The position numbers and the translations under genes are program-made. 64,000 bases of DNA from NCBI RefSeq assembly GCF_004402045.1, contig NZ_SOMG01000021.1, forward strand, positions 306,258 to 370,257. The letters run 5' to 3'. The notes beneath the pieces are model-generated. The model did not search any database. It saw only the letters and a program-made list of their open reading frames with translations, and was not told the DNA's origin. How positions within the stretch are numbered: the first letter of the stretch is position 1; the number at the start of each line of letters is the position of its first letter. Shown here piece after piece: positions 1 to 7,451 of the stretch. The DNA comes from Lelliottia nimipressuralis (GTDB lineage Bacteria > Pseudomonadota > Gammaproteobacteria > Enterobacterales > Enterobacteriaceae).

Positions 1-113
1 CCCGCCTGATCTTTATTGATAAAGGCCGTATCGCCGAAGACGGTAACCCGCAGGAATTAATTGCGAATCCGCCGAGCCAGCGCTTGCAGGAGTTCCTGCA
101 GCACGTCTCCTGA
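1..113 (+). CDS. glnQ: Glutamine ABC transporter ATP-binding protein GlnQ, C-terminal end (partial)
   Basis: Only the last 36 codons are in the window; the reading frame enters at base 3 and stops with TGA at 111-113. The peptide runs RLIFIDKGRIAEDG and ends LQEFLQHVS, which I recognise as the carboxy terminus of GlnQ, the cytoplasmic ATPase of the GlnHPQ glutamine importer. No Walker or signature motif is visible because these lie upstream of the window. The identity is supported by the neighbour: ybiO follows glnQ in E. coli. A strong hairpin terminator follows 16 bases after the stop. Confidence 0.9.
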   Translation, partial: RLIFIDKGRIAEDGNPQELIANPPSQRLQEFLQHVS

Positions 114-129
114 TCCATCGCTTCACGCT

Positions 130-153
130 AAGCCGGGCATGCCCGGCTTTTTT
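130..153 (+). terminator. Intrinsic terminator after glnQ
   Basis: AAGCCGGGC and GCCCGGCTT form a 9-bp GC-rich stem with an AT centre, followed by a run of T (148-153). It lies between glnQ and ybiO, so it probably ends the glnHPQ transcript. Confidence 0.85.
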
Positions 154-237
154 ACGCCAGATTGTTCCCAAAAATCCCCCTCCTCGCCCCGACTTCTATA
201 CTTATCATTTTGTTCGACATTTTCACCGGAGGACGCC

Positions 238-2451
238 GTGCCGTGGATCCTGTTGCTGTTGATTAGCCTGTTTAGTGCGCCATCGTTCGCCGTCGCGATC
301 CCCGGCGTTACCACCGGAACGACTGCGACGAAGAGCAGCACGCCGCCACCGGAGCCCGATGTCGAACAGAAAAAAGCCGCCTACAGCGCCCTTGCCGATG
401 TCCTGGAGAACGACACCTCCCGGCAGGAGCTCATCGGCCAGCTGCGAAAAGCCGCCGCCACACCGCCGCAGGAGCCGGTGCCCACTCTCACTCCTGCGCA
501 GGTTGAGGAGCAAAAAACGGTGCTCGAAAACGTCACCGACGTCAGCCGCCACTATGGTGAAGCGCTCTCCTCGCGCTTTGCGCAGCTCTATCGCAACCTG
601 ATTGGCTCACCGCATAAGGCATTTAACCCTCAAACATTTACCGCCGCCGCCACGCAGTTCCTGATGCTGGCGGGTGCAGTATTTCTTTTTTACTGGCTGG
701 TGCGTCTGTGCGCGTGGCCGCTGTACCGCAAAATGGGGCAATGGGGACGCAGGAAGAATCAGCAGAAAAGCAGCTGGCTACACCTGCCGTTGATGATCGC
801 CTCAGCATTTATCATCGATTTACTGCTGCTGGCGTTGACGCTGTTTTTAGGCCAGATGCTGGCCGACAGGCTGAATGCAGGCAACAGAACCATCGCCTTC
901 CAGCAATCGCTTTTCCTGAATGCCTTTGCGCTGATTGAGTTCTTCAAGGCGCTGCTGCGGTTACTCTTTTGTCCACACGTCCCGGCGTTGCGTCCTTTCT
1001 CCATACGGGATGAGAGCGCAAAATACTGGGCACTGCGTCTGAGCGTGCTCAGCGGGCTGATTGGCTACGGTCTGCTGGTGGCGGTGCCGATCATTTCCAA
1101 CCAGGTGAACGTCCAGTTTGGCGCCCTGGCAAACGTGATTATCATGATCTGCATTACCGTCTGGTCGCTGTATCTTATCTTCCACAATAAAAAAACCATT
1201 ACCCAAAGCCTGCTGAATCTGGCCGACCGCTCCCTCTCGTTCTTTAGCCTCTTTATTCGCGCGTTCGCCCTGGTGTGGCACTGGCTGGCAAGCGCTTACT
1301 TCATCGTACTATGCTTCTTCTCGTTGTTTGACCCGGGAAATAGCCTGAAATTTATGATGGGGGCGACGTTCAAAAGCCTGGCCATTATCGGTATCGCGGC
1401 CTTTGTGTCGGGGCTGCTGTCTCGCTGGATCTCGAAAACCATCACCCTGTCGCCGCAGGTGCAGCGTAGCTACCCTGAACTGCAAAAACGGGTCAACGGC
1501 TGGATGTCAGTATCGCTTAAGGTGGCGCGCATTCTCACCGTCTGCGTGGCGATTATGCTACTCCTGAATGCGTGGAGCCTGTTTGATTTCTGGAACTGGC
1601 TGCATAACGGCGCAGGCGAAAAGACCGTCGATATTTTAATTCGCATTGCCCTGATCCTGTTCTTCTCCGCCGTCGGCTGGACGCTGCTGGCGAGTCTTAT
1701 CGAGAACCGTCTGGTATCGGATATTCACGGCAGACCGCTGCCCAGCGCCCGCGCCCGTACGTTACTGACCCTGTTCCGCAACGCGCTGGCGGTGATTATC
1801 AGCACCATTACCATCATGATTGTGCTGTCGGAAATCGGGGTGAATATCGCCCCGCTGCTGGCGGGTGCTGGTGCGCTGGGTCTGGCAATCTCCTTCGGTT
1901 CGCAAACGCTGGTGAAGGATATTATTACCGGCATCTTTATCCAGTTTGAGAACGGGATGAACACGGGGGATCTGGTCACGATTGGGCCGTTAACCGGCAC
2001 GGTAGAGCGGATGTCCATTCGTTCTGTCGGCGTGCGCCAGGACACCGGGGCGTACCATATTATTCCCTGGTCTTCGATCACCACCTTCGCCAACTTTGTG
2101 CGCGGTATTGGCTCCGTCGTGGCGAACTACGATGTGGATCGTCATGAGGATGCAGACAAAGCGAAGCAGGCGCTGCAAGATGCGGTAGAAGAGCTAATGC
2201 AGATGGATGATATTCGCGGGCTGGTGATTGGAGAACCGTCGTTTGCCGGCATTGTCGGGCTGACGAACACGGCATTTACCCTGCGCGTGTCGTTCACCAC
2301 GCAGCCGCTGAAGCAGTGGACGGTGCGTTTTGCCCTCGACAGCATGGTGAAAAAGCACTTTGATCTGGCGAACGTGCGGATGCCGGTGCAGACGTATCAG
2401 GTGTTGCCGCCGCCCGCCTCGCCGCTCCCTCCGCAGGAGCCGACGCTGTAA
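238..2451 (+). CDS. ybiO: Mechanosensitive channel YbiO (MscS family)
   Basis: A large inner-membrane channel of the MscS superfamily that opens on hypo-osmotic membrane tension. I place the start at GTG 238, preceded by GGAGGA at 228-233. This gives 737 residues, close to the 741 of E. coli YbiO. The upstream ORF extension to 61 runs through the end of glnQ and is not coding. The N-terminus is a signal peptide (VPWILLLLISLF...SFA), followed by a periplasmic linker rich in Pro/Thr and charged residues. Many hydrophobic segments follow from about residue 140. The conserved MscS pore helix and beta domain lie at about residues 535-620 (LLAGAGALGLAISFGSQ, then FENGMNTGDLVTIG). The protein ends in a proline-rich tail. 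It is a single gene, with a REP element directly after the stop. Confidence 0.93.
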   Translation: MPWILLLLISLFSAPSFAVAIPGVTTGTTATKSSTPPPEPDVEQKKAAYSALADVLENDTSRQELIGQLRKAAATPPQEPVPTLTPAQVEEQKTVLENVTDVSRHYGEALSSRFAQLYRNLIGSPHKAFNPQTFTAAATQFLMLAGAVFLFYWLVRLCAWPLYRKMGQWGRRKNQQKSSWLHLPLMIASAFIIDLLLLALTLFLGQMLADRLNAGNRTIAFQQSLFLNAFALIEFFKALLRLLFCPHVPALRPFSIRDESAKYWALRLSVLSGLIGYGLLVAVPIISNQVNVQFGALANVIIMICITVWSLYLIFHNKKTITQSLLNLADRSLSFFSLFIRAFALVWHWLASAYFIVLCFFSLFDPGNSLKFMMGATFKSLAIIGIAAFVSGLLSRWISKTITLSPQVQRSYPELQKRVNGWMSVSLKVARILTVCVAIMLLLNAWSLFDFWNWLHNGAGEKTVDILIRIALILFFSAVGWTLLASLIENRLVSDIHGRPLPSARARTLLTLFRNALAVIISTITIMIVLSEIGVNIAPLLAGAGALGLAISFGSQTLVKDIITGIFIQFENGMNTGDLVTIGPLTGTVERMSIRSVGVRQDTGAYHIIPWSSITTFANFVRGIGSVVANYDVDRHEDADKAKQALQDAVEELMQMDDIRGLVIGEPSFAGIVGLTNTAFTLRVSFTTQPLKQWTVRFALDSMVKKHFDLANVRMPVQTYQVLPPPASPLPPQEPTL

Positions 2452-2455
2452 CCGA

Positions 2456-2487
2456 GCCGGGTGGCGGCTTCGCCTTACCCGGCCTAC
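2456..2487. repeat. REP element (palindromic intergenic repeat)
   Basis: GCCGGGTGGCGGCTTCGCC...CCCGGC is an imperfect palindrome of the enterobacterial REP type. It sits in the 45-bp space between the convergent ybiO and rlmF genes. Near-identical copies occur at 24516, 24559, 38410 and 46254 in this window. Confidence 0.8.
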
Positions 2488-2496
2488 GACGGAGTG

Positions 2497-3408
2497 CTAT
2501 TTGCGACGTTTGTTATCGTCCATAAACGACCATGCGATAAAGCGGCTCTGTTTCTGGCCTTGCGCCATCTCTTTTTTCACCACTTTAACGGCACCCGCTT
2601 CGGTCAGGGCGCGGTAGAGTGGCGGCAGGTTATCCCCCCGGGAAACCAGCGTTGTGAACCATTTCACCTGGCGGCCAAACTGCTTGCTTTCCGCAATCAT
2701 GCGCAGGATAAACGCCACTTCGCCCCCTTCACACCAGAGCTCCTGCTGCTGTCCGCCGAAGTTCAGCGCGGCGTCTTCAGCCTGACCCAGATTGCGACGC
2801 TTGCGCTCGCTGCCCGCGCGGGCCGCTGCCGCCGAATCATGGAACGGCGGATTGCACATCGTCGCGTCATAACTTTCGTTTTTGTGAATAATGCCGTTGA
2901 AAATCGAGGCCGCATCTTTCTGACGGCGCAGGCGAATCGCGCGGCTTAATCCAGGGTTTGCGCTGATAATCGCCTGGGCGCTGGCAAAGGCCTCGTCACC
3001 GATTTCGCTTCCGGTGAAGCGCCAGTGGTATTCATGCGCGCCGATTAGCGGGTAAATCAGGTTCGCCCCGGTACCGATATCCAGCACGGAGGCTTGCTGG
3101 GGAACCGCTCCGTCACGATCGTCTGCGAGGAGATCGGCAAGATGATGGACGTAATCAGCGCGGCCCGGCACGGGCGGGCAGAGAAAGCCTTCCGGAATAT
3201 CCCAGTGAGCCACACCGTAAAAATGCGCCAGCAGAGCTTTGTTCAGCATTTTAACTGCCTGCGGGTCAGCAAAGTTGACCGACGGTTCACCCGCTGGGGT
3301 CTGGACAATGTAATCCTGCAGCGCAGGGCAGCTCAGGCATAACGCATTCATGTCGTAGCGGCTGCGGTGGCGATTTCGCGGGTGCAATCCCGGCTTTTGG
3401 GAAGTCAT
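2497..3408 (-). CDS. rlmF: 23S rRNA (adenine-1618-N6)-methyltransferase RlmF
   Basis: SAM-dependent methyltransferase that modifies A1618 of 23S rRNA (YbiN family). The 303-residue protein has the SAM-binding motif LDIGTGAN at about residues 109-116. The N6-adenine methyltransferase catalytic motif NPPF lies at 186-189 (MCNPPFHDS). The N-terminus is basic ([11 protein letters not shown]), suiting an RNA substrate. The ATG at 3408 is preceded by AAGGAG on the minus strand. It is convergent with ybiO, with a REP between them, and divergent from mcbA. Length and sequence agree with the E. coli protein throughout; nothing unusual is seen. Confidence 0.95.
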   Translation of the reverse strand: MTSQKPGLHPRNRHRSRYDMNALCLSCPALQDYIVQTPAGEPSVNFADPQAVKMLNKALLAHFYGVAHWDIPEGFLCPPVPGRADYVHHLADLLADDRDGAVPQQASVLDIGTGANLIYPLIGAHEYHWRFTGSEIGDEAFASAQAIISANPGLSRAIRLRRQKDAASIFNGIIHKNESYDATMCNPPFHDSAAAARAGSERKRRNLGQAEDAALNFGGQQQELWCEGGEVAFILRMIAESKQFGRQVKWFTTLVSRGDNLPPLYRALTEAGAVKVVKKEMAQGQKQSRFIAWSFMDDNKRRK

Positions 3409-3651
3409 GGCATTCTCCTTTAAACAGCGGCGTAAGATACCCTTTGCTGGCCCAACGGTAAATCTTTCTCTGCGAAGCTCAAAAAATCACCATAAATCAA
3501 ACACCTTTATGTCTATGATCTGTCAGCGAATTGTCAATTAACATCGTTCAAAAAATAAGCAGATCATCATCAAATATTTGCGCTAAGTCACACTCGTCGG
3601 GCTTCTAAACTTAAAGGGAATCACCTGTTGTTTCCTCATGAGGATGTGATT

Positions 3652-3918
3652 ATGAAAAAGTATCTGACCCTTGCTGTTCTCGCCGGCGTCCTGGCGGCCG
3701 CGTCATTCTCTGCCATGGCCGTTCAGTCCCTTAACCAGAGTACCGATACCAGCCAGCTGCGACCCGCGGGCACCGTCTCGGTAAGCCGTGCAAGTAACCT
3801 TGACGATCTGCAGGATAAACTGGCCGAAAAAGCCCGCCAGGAAGGTGCAAAAGGATTCGTGGTGAACTCCGCTGGCGGAGATAACCATATGTACGGTACA
3901 GCGACCATCTATAAATAA
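3652..3918 (+). CDS. mcbA: Periplasmic DUF1471 protein McbA (YbiM)
   Basis: Small secreted protein of the YdgH/BhsA/McbA family. In E. coli, McbA affects biofilm and colanic-acid production and is repressed by McbR. The start is ATG 3652, after GAGGATGTGAT; an earlier in-frame start at 3628 would give an unnatural signal peptide. The 88 residues comprise a signal peptide (MKKYLTLAVLAGVLAAASFSAMA) and one DUF1471 domain: LRPAGTVSVSRASNLDDL, then KLAEKARQEGAKGF, ending GTATIYK. In E. coli, fiu and ybiX lie between this gene and ybiI; here only 122 bases separate mcbA from ybiI. A second DUF1471 gene (ybiJ) lies just downstream at 4593. Confidence 0.9.
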   Translation: MKKYLTLAVLAGVLAAASFSAMAVQSLNQSTDTSQLRPAGTVSVSRASNLDDLQDKLAEKARQEGAKGFVVNSAGGDNHMYGTATIYK

Positions 3919-3935
3919 CCTGCCTGTTCTATCAG

Positions 3936-3966
3936 ACTGCATCTGCCCAACGGATGCAGTTCTCTT
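3936..3966 (+). terminator. Probable terminator after mcbA
   Basis: ACTGCATC (3936-3943) pairs with GATGCAGT (3953-3960) across a 9-base loop, followed by TCTCTTCC. The stem is convincing but the T-run is weak, so termination strength is uncertain. Confidence 0.5.
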
Positions 3967-4040
3967 CCCACCTCGCCTTGACTGTTCATTTTTTGACCCC
4001 ATAGTGAAATGTATAACTTAATCAAGTGATGGAGGACATC

Positions 4041-4307
4041 ATGGCTTCCGGTTGGGCAAATGACGATGCCGTCAACGAACAGATCAACAGTACGATTGAA
4101 GATGCGGTTGCACGCGCTCGCGGTGAAATCCCGCGCGGGGAAAGCTTATCTGAATGCGAAGAATGTGGGGAACCTATTCCGGAGGCGCGCAGAAAAGCCA
4201 TCCTCGGCGTACGGCTTTGCATAACCTGTCAGCAGGATAAAGATTCAAAAAATTTATCACACTCAGGATATAATCGCAGAGGATCGAAAGACAGCCAGTT
4301 ACGTTGA
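4041..4307 (+). CDS. ybiI: DksA/TraR-type zinc finger protein YbiI
   Basis: An 88-residue protein of the DksA/TraR zinc-finger family; its function is not established. The four zinc ligands are visible as C-x2-C (CEEC) and C-x2-C (CITC) separated by 17 residues, a standard DksA-type C4 finger. A short charged N-terminal helix (MASGWANDDAVNEQINSTI) precedes it and the tail is basic (YNRRGSKDSQLR). It lacks the long coiled coil of DksA, so it cannot be assumed to act like DksA on RNA polymerase. The start at ATG 4041 follows GGAGGA at 4031-4036; the in-frame ATG at 4026 lies upstream of that ribosome site. It sits between the two DUF1471 genes. Confidence 0.9.
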   Translation: MASGWANDDAVNEQINSTIEDAVARARGEIPRGESLSECEECGEPIPEARRKAILGVRLCITCQQDKDSKNLSHSGYNRRGSKDSQLR

Positions 4308-4592
4308 CCTTCCTTTACGTAAGCTAACCGCGTAACTGCGTTGCTTTACGCTCACGATTTTTAGCCACACGCGTAGCAAAACGTGCCGTTGATCTCGCTT
4401 CTGTAAAGCGCATCAACAAGAAGTGTAAAGCGATGCTCTGAATTTATTAATATTCAATAAGTTATTTGTCATTCAATTTTTTTGAGCAACCACGTCAATT
4501 CTCTTCGATTTTATCTTCCGCAGAAAAACGTGATACTTATCACATCGACGGAACATCGTCCCCTTAACAGAATAACCTGCGAGAGATTAATT

Positions 4593-4853
4593 ATGAAAAC
4601 CATCAAATATGCTGTTGCTGCTGTTGCCCTGTCCGCTCTGTCTTTCGGCGCTTTCGCTGCAGAGCCTGTTTCATCTGCTCAGGCGCAAAATATGAATAAA
4701 ATCGGTGTGGTAAGTGCAGAAGGCGCGACCACGCTGGACGGTCTGGAAGCCAAACTGGCTGAGAAAGCCGCAGCTGCCGGTGCAAGCGGGTACAGCATCA
4801 CCTCCGCGAACACCAATAACAAGCTGAGCGGTACTGCGGTTATCTACAAATAA
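4593..4853 (+). CDS. ybiJ: Periplasmic DUF1471 protein YbiJ
   Basis: Small secreted protein of the YdgH/BhsA/McbA family, 86 residues from ATG 4593 (GAGAG upstream at 4581-4585). A signal peptide (MKTIKYAVAAVALSALSFGAFA) is followed by a single DUF1471 domain: NKIGVVSAEGATTLDGL, KLAEKAAAAGASGYSI, ending GTAVIYK. It is about half identical to McbA, encoded 675 bases upstream, especially in the KLAEKA and GTA-IYK motifs. Its position between ybiI and ybiB identifies it as ybiJ rather than another family member. Its role is unknown; family members respond to envelope stress. E. coli ybiC, which lies between ybiJ and ybiB, is absent here. Confidence 0.88.
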   Translation: MKTIKYAVAAVALSALSFGAFAAEPVSSAQAQNMNKIGVVSAEGATTLDGLEAKLAEKAAAAGASGYSITSANTNNKLSGTAVIYK

Positions 4854-4938
4854 TCGACCGAATGAATGCTGTACCCTCGCCATACCCTCTGGTGAGCTGC
4901 TCCAACCCTCATTGACCCTGTTGTTGTTACCCTTGCTT

Positions 4939-4968
4939 GCCCGTCCGCCACTGGACGGGCTTTTTTTT
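4939..4968 (+). terminator. Intrinsic terminator between ybiJ and ybiB
   Basis: GCCCGTCC (4939-4946) and GGACGGGC (4953-4960) form an 8-bp stem followed by eight T. It serves ybiJ. The convergent ybiB stops only three bases beyond, so its transcript would also run through this hairpin. Confidence 0.85.
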
Positions 4969-4970
4969 AA

Positions 4971-5933
4971 TTAAAAAGCATCATTAACGCGTTTCAACCC
5001 GGCTTCCACCGAGTCAACTTCGCCTGTGGCGAGCAAACAGCAGGCCATCTGGAGTTTGATCGAATGTGGAACAGGCACATTCCCGGCAAGGCACTGCTCA
5101 ATCCAGTGTGCCGTCGTATGCGGATCTTTTGCCTCAGGCAATATCACACCGGTATTCTCTTCCCCACGTTCCTGAAGGACGCGCGTACCCGCAGAATCAA
5201 TCAGCATCACCTGAGGGCAGCGCTGCGGGTTAGCATAAACCTCGCCTTCCGTGCCGTGCATCAGCAATGCTCTGCCGCCGATGTCGTCAAAAAATTGCCC
5301 CACGCGCGCCACGTATTCCGGGTGCGAGACGCTGGAAAGACGCAGGGCATTATCTTCGCCAAACGGTGTTGCCAGCTTCGCCAGGGTATGCGCACTGTTA
5401 CGCACGCCCATGCGCCAGCGCATATCAAGCTGCTTTTCGAGCGGCGGACACAGCGCCTTGACCGGAATATAGACCGGCTGGTGCCCGTCCAGCTTCGCCT
5501 GCGCCTGTCCGGCATGCAGCGTTGGCTCAATGCCCAGCAGCTCGAAGATAGTTTCCGTCAGCACGCGCGTGGGATCTTCACTTACACCGTGCACCACCAC
5601 CGGGAAACCCAGCTTGTGTAATAAGATAGCGAGCAGCGGGGTTAAATTTGCCTGCTTACGCGCACCGTTATAGCTAGGGATAACGATCGGCATCGGTTTT
5701 GCCACCGGTGGCGTTAAGCGCAGCATTTGCACCTGCATGGCTTCATAGAAGCCGCGCATCTCCGCTTCACCCTCACCTTTAATACGTAGCGCAATAAGGA
5801 TCCCACCCATCTCCAGATCGGGCACATCACCGTTCAGCATATGGGTGTACAGGGCACGGGCCGTTTCCTGATCCAGGTCACGGGCGTGGTTCTTTCCGCG
5901 CCCCACCTCTTTGATAATTTTACGATAATCCAC
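4971..5933 (-). CDS. ybiB: YbiB, glycosyltransferase family 3-like (TrpD2-fold) protein
   Basis: A 320-residue protein of the anthranilate phosphoribosyltransferase-like fold (TrpD2 group). In E. coli this group binds nucleic acid rather than making tryptophan, and the gene is tied to the SOS gene dinG. The sequence begins MDYRKIIKEVGRGKNHARDL and has the helical N-domain of the fold (GGILIALRIKGEGEAEM), then VIPSYNGARKQANLTPLLAILLHKLGFPV. The start is GTG 5933, with AGGAG seven bases upstream on the minus strand; the nearby ATG is out of frame. In E. coli ybiB is immediately downstream of dinG. Here a 5.4-kb fimbrial operon separates them, so any co-transcription with dinG is lost. Confidence 0.88.
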   Translation of the reverse strand: MDYRKIIKEVGRGKNHARDLDQETARALYTHMLNGDVPDLEMGGILIALRIKGEGEAEMRGFYEAMQVQMLRLTPPVAKPMPIVIPSYNGARKQANLTPLLAILLHKLGFPVVVHGVSEDPTRVLTETIFELLGIEPTLHAGQAQAKLDGHQPVYIPVKALCPPLEKQLDMRWRMGVRNSAHTLAKLATPFGEDNALRLSSVSHPEYVARVGQFFDDIGGRALLMHGTEGEVYANPQRCPQVMLIDSAGTRVLQERGEENTGVILPEAKDPHTTAHWIEQCLAGNVPVPHSIKLQMACCLLATGEVDSVEAGLKRVNDAF

Positions 5934-6156
5934 GACATCTCTCCTTGCGGCTCTTTGCAGTTACTATAGCGCCGATAAATGTCGAGCGGGTAATCATTTC
6001 CCAGACACCGGGAAACGGTCGCAACACGCAATAAGGATAAAAATGGTCTGAAGTTAAATTGAGCAAAAAATAATTCTCAGCGATAGTTCACACCGAATTA
6101 ATCAGCCACGTGATGATTAAAGTCATAAGTGTCTTACTTTCATTCAGAGGATTAAA
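5934..6156 (+). promoter_or_regulatory. Intergenic region before the fimbrial operon
   Basis: A 223-bp AT-rich space between the divergent ybiB and the fimbrial operon. It must hold the fimbrial promoter, but no single promoter stands out. A short inverted repeat, TTAATCA (6098-6104) and TGATTAA (6114-6120), could be a regulator site. I see no pair of long inverted repeats of the kind that bound the invertible fim switch. Confidence 0.4.
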
Positions 6157-6690
6157 ATGAAAAAAATTATTATTGCGGGCATCGCTGCCGGGATGGCGTG
6201 TGCTTCGGTTTCTGCATTTGCATCCGGTGGTGAAGGGCAAATTAATTTCACAGGTGAAATTATTGACTCTGCATGCACGGTCGTAAATGGTTTAAGTAAC
6301 CCACTTGATGTTTCATTAGGTAAGGTTGCTAAATCTGCATTTACCGGAAGTGGTTCGACGACGTCGACAACCCGCTTTAGTATTCAGCTTAAAGATTGTC
6401 CCGAAACCGTTACCAGCGCCTCGGTGACGTTCGGCGGGACGCCGGATAGTGGCAATAAGGATGTCCTTGCTGTGACGTCCGGTACCGGTGCTGCATCCGG
6501 TGTGGGTATTCAGTTGCTGGATAAAACAGAAAACCCACTGAGTTTATATACGGCTTCCGCCGCATATACCCTCACCTCAGGAACAACAACGAACGATCTG
6601 CAGTTTGGTGCACGCTATATCCAGACCGGACAGACTATTTCTGCCGGACTGGCGAATGCCGCATCAACCTTCACCATTGTTTACAACTAA
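6157..6690 (+). CDS. Major fimbrial subunit (type 1 pilin family)
   Basis: A 177-residue pilin exported by Sec and assembled by the chaperone and usher encoded downstream. The signal peptide is MKKIIIAGIAAGMACASVSAFA. The mature part starts SGGEGQINFTGEIIDSACTV, typical of FimA-like pilins. Two cysteines (in SACTV and LKDCP) would form the conserved disulphide. The domain ends with the usual donor-strand C-terminus (ASTFTIVYN, penultimate Tyr). AGAGG at 6146-6150 is a good ribosome site before ATG 6157. It is first in the operon and is followed by a very strong hairpin, so it should be the most abundant product. Base composition is more AT-rich than in neighbouring core genes, in keeping with an acquired cluster. 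Which named fimbria this is cannot be decided from the sequence alone. Confidence 0.9.
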   Translation: MKKIIIAGIAAGMACASVSAFASGGEGQINFTGEIIDSACTVVNGLSNPLDVSLGKVAKSAFTGSGSTTSTTRFSIQLKDCPETVTSASVTFGGTPDSGNKDVLAVTSGTGAASGVGIQLLDKTENPLSLYTASAAYTLTSGTTTNDLQFGARYIQTGQTISAGLANAASTFTIVYN

Positions 6691-6693
6691 TAA

Positions 6694-6739
6694 AACAGAT
6701 ATTAGCTACTCCGGTAGCTAATATCTGTTATTTTTTATT
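6694..6739 (+). terminator. Strong hairpin between major pilin and chaperone genes
   Basis: AACAGATATTAGCTAC (6694-6709) pairs perfectly with GTAGCTAATATCTGTT (6714-6729) around a TCCG loop, followed by ATTTTTTATT. This looks like a partial intrinsic terminator or mRNA-stabilising hairpin that sets a high pilin-to-chaperone/usher ratio. Confidence 0.85.
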
Positions 6740-6750
6740 ACGGTTTCACT

Positions 6751-7425
6751 ATGCGAAAATATCTTCTTGCTTCCTCCTTTTTATTCATCGCTTCTGTCGC
6801 CCATGCGGGTATTACCATCGGCGGCACGCGCGTGGTTTACCCGGAAAATAAAAAAGAATCCTCCATTGGGATCGCAAACCCGGACAATCTCGATTATCTG
6901 GTTCAGTCATGGGTCGAAACGGAAGATAAGGCACGCGAAAAAGCACCGTTCCTGATTACACCACCTCTGTTCCGCCTTGATGCGAAGCAGGACAACGTTC
7001 TGCGCATCATCAGAACCGGGGGGAATTTACCTGGCGATCGTGAATCCCTGTTCTGGTTGAATATTAAATCTATTCCCTCTTCCGCGCGCAATGAAAACAC
7101 CAACACGCTGCAGATCGCGATTAAAACCCGAATTAAGCTCCTCTATCGCCCGACAAGTATTACCGGAAAACCGGAAGATGTCACCACGCAATTATCCTGG
7201 CACGTGCAGGGTAACCAGCTTATTGTCGAAAACCCCACGCCGTTTTATATGAACTTCCAGGAGATAAAGCTGGACGGTAAAAAAGTCGACAAAACCACCT
7301 ATGCCGCACCTAAAAGTGAAACACATTTCACCACGCCGGGAAATATCACCGCACACTCGGTAAGCTGGAAAATCATTAATGACTACGGCGGTATCAGCCA
7401 GTCATATACCGCGCAAATTAAATAA
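6751..7425 (+). CDS. Periplasmic fimbrial chaperone (PapD/FimC family)
   Basis: A 224-residue chaperone that caps pilin subunits by donor-strand complementation and delivers them to the usher. The signal peptide is MRKYLLASSFLFIASVAHA. The first Ig-like domain carries the family hallmark GGTRVVYPENKKESSIGIAN, with the conserved Arg of the subunit-binding cleft. The G1 strand region LQIAIKTRIKLLYRP holds the conserved Lys. The second domain contains the usual NPTPFYMNF motif. The start is ATG 6751, 11 bases after the T-run of the preceding hairpin. It is followed after 26 bases by the usher gene. Confidence 0.93.
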   Translation: MRKYLLASSFLFIASVAHAGITIGGTRVVYPENKKESSIGIANPDNLDYLVQSWVETEDKAREKAPFLITPPLFRLDAKQDNVLRIIRTGGNLPGDRESLFWLNIKSIPSSARNENTNTLQIAIKTRIKLLYRPTSITGKPEDVTTQLSWHVQGNQLIVENPTPFYMNFQEIKLDGKKVDKTTYAAPKSETHFTTPGNITAHSVSWKIINDYGGISQSYTAQIK

Positions 7426-7451
7426 TCATCCAGGGATAGCTGGAAATAATT

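Noticed and set aside
4308..4592. Possible small gene between ybiI and ybiJ
   Set aside because: The 285 bases hold AT-rich sequence and short repeats of TTTACG/GCGTAA, but no frame with a ribosome site and coding character; probably the ybiJ promoter region.
5934..6156. Invertible promoter element (fim-switch type) before the fimbrial operon
   Set aside because: No pair of matching longer inverted repeats and no FimB/FimE-type recombinase gene nearby; only a 7-base inverted repeat is seen.
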